A stretch of DNA of 7,991 nucleotides from Kiritimatiellota bacterium. Its GTDB lineage: Bacteria > Verrucomicrobiota > Lentisphaeria > Victivallales > JAADHT01. A program made the position numbers and the translations under genes. The notes under the pieces were generated by a model. The model saw nothing but the letters and a program-made list of their open reading frames with translations. It had not been told where the DNA came from and searched no databases. This document shows positions 6,748 through 7,991 of the stretch, piece by piece (position 1 is the stretch's first letter; each line of letters begins with the position of its first letter). Location: contig JAADHT010000196.1 in the NCBI GenBank assembly GCA_013151705.1, positions 1-7,991 of the forward strand, given 5' to 3'.

Positions 6748-6785
6748 CAATATCACTTGAATCCACAATATGATCCTATTGAATC
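6748..6785 (-). promoter_or_regulatory. Candidate ArsR operator repeats in the arsR leader
   Basis: On the minus strand two copies of a GATTCAA...ATATTG unit lie in tandem (6766-6785 and 6748-6763). The first contains the inverted repeat CAATA-(6)-TATTG (6766-6781). ArsR proteins bind short AT-rich dyads near their own promoters. These sites lie some 30-70 bases downstream of the predicted transcription start, where a repressor could block elongation. The binding is inferred. The TTGACGA repeats around the promoter are an alternative operator. Confidence 0.4.
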
Positions 6786-6823
6786 TTCACATACGTCCAC
6801 TGTCTCTCGCACTGTCAATCGTC

Positions 6824-6851
6824 AAGATAACATGGTTTTACAATTCGTCAA
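6824..6851 (-). promoter_or_regulatory. Predicted promoter of the ars operon
   Basis: On the minus strand -35 TTGACG (6846-6851) and -10 TATCTT (6824-6829) are separated by 16 bases. Transcription would begin near 6817, leaving an 80-base leader before arsR. A second TTGACGA copy overlaps the -10 region and start site, giving a direct repeat across the promoter where ArsR could bind. It lies just downstream of the terminator of the HgcAB-like gene. Confidence 0.6.
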
Positions 6852-6865
6852 CTAACGAAATGAAG

Positions 6866-6891
6866 AAAAACGCGAAAATTCTACTTTCGCG
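6866..6891 (-). terminator. Rho-independent terminator after the HgcAB-like gene
   Basis: CGCGAAA and TTTCGCG form a perfect 7-base-pair stem (6885-6891 with 6871-6877) around a 7-base loop. On the minus strand it is followed at once by five T (6866-6870). It lies about 50 bases after the stop of the upstream gene and just before the ars promoter. The two units are therefore probably transcribed separately, with possible read-through. Confidence 0.75.
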
Positions 6892-6938
6892 GCTTAATAT
6901 ATTGAAATTAGGTTACTGGTGCTAATCGGAATTAATGC

Positions 6939-7991
6939 CTACTGACGTTGTGTATGTTCCTTTCCGCCGCATTCGCAGGTTCCGGAGTGGCGGCAATTGT
7001 CAGATGCAACCGGCTCCTGATCTTCTTTTTCCTGGCGTGTTGTTTTCAAGGACTTGACGGTATTAATAATGCCGCACGTGGGGCACGAGCAAACTCCCGC
7101 TTCAAAATTATTTTTGATAGCCTCATTCGGGCAGTTTTCTATACAGGCTCCGCATGCCTGACAGGCGTCGAAATTGATGACAAACGATTTTTTTGTGTCA
7201 GAGTGAAATTCAAAAACATTAGCCGGACAGACGATTTCGCAAAGTCCACAACCAATGCAGCGATCCTGAACTACTTCAATATTTGTATTCTTCACGCCCA
7301 GAATGAGTTCCTTGAAGTCCGAACGCCATAGTGGCGACCAACTGGGCTGTTCATAGCCAATGTAAGTTGAAAGCAGGAGAATCCATCCTGTCCAGCCTGT
7401 AGTTTCCCACGGGCTTAATATCCATACGGTTTGTGAGATAATGACAAAACTTGCCGCGACAAGAAGGCCGAGTGAAAAACCTTTCCGCGCGCCCGGTCCG
7501 CCAGGCAGCCGGAAAACCAGCAAACTGCTTAATACGCTGAGCAGAAAAATCAGAGGAATTGATTTCCAGTAAACCCCATTTATCCAGATTGACGCAATAA
7601 TCAGTGGAACAATAAGAAACAGCAGGGAGCTGAAGGCCAGATTGCTTCCCATGACCAAGCGGTCACAAAGAGAAAATTCTACAGAGCGGTATTGCTTTTT
7701 CGACTCCGTTGCCTCTTTTCGCAGGTCGTCGGCGAAATTTTTTATGTCAACCGGTCCGAAACGCGGTTCCCACTCTGTACGTTTTTTCAAATCCCAGATA
7801 TTTATTCCCGTAGCTGATAATTGTGGAAGTATGAGCCGCCGATGATCAACCATATCAGCAATGCCGCTCGTATTGAGAATGGAAACACCCGTATCAGTGG
7901 AAAAATGCCCTCCGCCCGCCGCGCACCAAACGTTGATACCCTTAGTCGGAGCTACGAGCAGCCAGGCATCAATACCATCACTCTTTAGAGT
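6939..7991 (-). CDS. hgcAB: HgcA-HgcB fusion: corrinoid membrane protein fused to ferredoxin (5' end outside window)
   Basis: The frame is open to the window edge, so 350 C-terminal residues are visible and the start is missing. An ATG at 7853 is internal, because conserved sequence lies before it. Visible residues 1-90 are the end of a CdhD/HgcA-type corrinoid domain. They hold the cap-helix motif NVWCAAG (20-26; C23 would be the cobalt ligand in HgcA) and the family stretch DHRRLILPQL. About four membrane helices follow (roughly 118-214). From about 236 it resembles HgcB: C-x2-C-x2-C-x3-CP (245-255), a second such motif (277-287), AGVCSCPTCG (299-307), and a tail with CRHSGTCECGG. HgcA carries a methyl-corrinoid and HgcB donates electrons in mercury methylation. 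They are usually separate proteins. The canonical Lys after NVWCAAG is Gly here, so Hg-methylating activity is uncertain. A terminator follows, then the ars operon. Confidence 0.85.
   Translation of the reverse strand, partial: TLKSDGIDAWLLVAPTKGINVWCAAGGGHFSTDTGVSILNTSGIADMVDHRRLILPQLSATGINIWDLKKRTEWEPRFGPVDIKNFADDLRKEATESKKQYRSVEFSLCDRLVMGSNLAFSSLLFLIVPLIIASIWINGVYWKSIPLIFLLSVLSSLLVFRLPGGPGARKGFSLGLLVAASFVIISQTVWILSPWETTGWTGWILLLSTYIGYEQPSWSPLWRSDFKELILGVKNTNIEVVQDRCIGCGLCEIVCPANVFEFHSDTKKSFVINFDACQACGACIENCPNEAIKNNFEAGVCSCPTCGIINTVKSLKTTRQEKEDQEPVASDNCRHSGTCECGGKEHTQRQ

Noticed and set aside
6736..6768. Longer ArsR with 11 extra residues from an upstream TTG
   Set aside because: The strong GGAGGT five bases before the ATG at 6735, and the usual ArsR N-terminal length, favour the shorter protein.
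6948..7331. Plus-strand frame with a signal-peptide-like start
   Set aside because: It is antisense to the ferredoxin part of the HgcAB-like gene. Its Cys and hydrophobic residues come from complemented iron-sulfur motif codons.
6939..7853. Treating the HgcAB-like protein as a complete 304-residue gene starting at 7853
   Set aside because: The frame stays open to the window edge and the 46 residues above that ATG include the NVWCAAG motif, so the ATG is internal.
1..7991. CRISPR arrays, tRNA or rRNA genes
   Set aside because: No regularly spaced direct repeats, tRNA-like cloverleaf sequence or rRNA conserved segments were seen on reading both strands.

Overview
The window looks bacterial and most likely comes from an anaerobe. 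The reasons are a corrinoid/iron-sulfur membrane protein of the HgcA/HgcB type, a thioredoxin-type arsenate reductase of the low-molecular-weight phosphatase fold, and an Acr3 arsenite exporter. Nothing in it fixes the phylum. All confidently called genes lie on the minus strand, so transcription runs from high to low coordinates.

Region 1 (6939-7991) is the 3' part of a gene cut by the window edge. Its product joins an HgcA-like half (corrinoid-site motif NVWCAAG, then about four membrane helices) to an HgcB-like half (two 4Fe-4S ferredoxin motifs and a Cys-rich tail) in one reading frame. HgcA and HgcB are normally separate proteins that together methylate mercury. A hairpin terminator (6866-6891) follows the gene.

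Region 2 (2586-6851) is an arsenic/metal resistance operon. It has a sigma70-like promoter (6824-6851) and candidate operator repeats. The genes run arsR, arsC, a 62-residue peptide with nine cysteines, a P1B-type metal ATPase without an N-terminal metal-binding domain, and acr3. The first three are joined by ATGA-type stop/start overlaps. The last two are 19 bases apart. A 143-base structured gap separates the Cys-rich peptide from the ATPase. The expected logic is that ArsR senses As(III), ArsC reduces arsenate, Acr3 exports arsenite, the ATPase exports a soft metal cation, and the Cys-rich peptide may bind or hand over metal or metalloid.

Region 3 (1-2585) is accessory sequence. An apparently intact IS1634-family element (transposase 257-1906) lies between two identical 15-base direct repeats (219-233 and 1984-1998). 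To its left is a short plus-strand ORF that the element may interrupt. To its right is an unrecognised minus-strand ORF (2034-2417) with a possible promoter upstream.

The most interesting part is the fused HgcA-HgcB homologue beside an ars operon that also encodes a new-looking Cys-rich peptide. The fusion has a Gly where canonical HgcA has the Lys of its signature, so mercury methylation should not be assumed.
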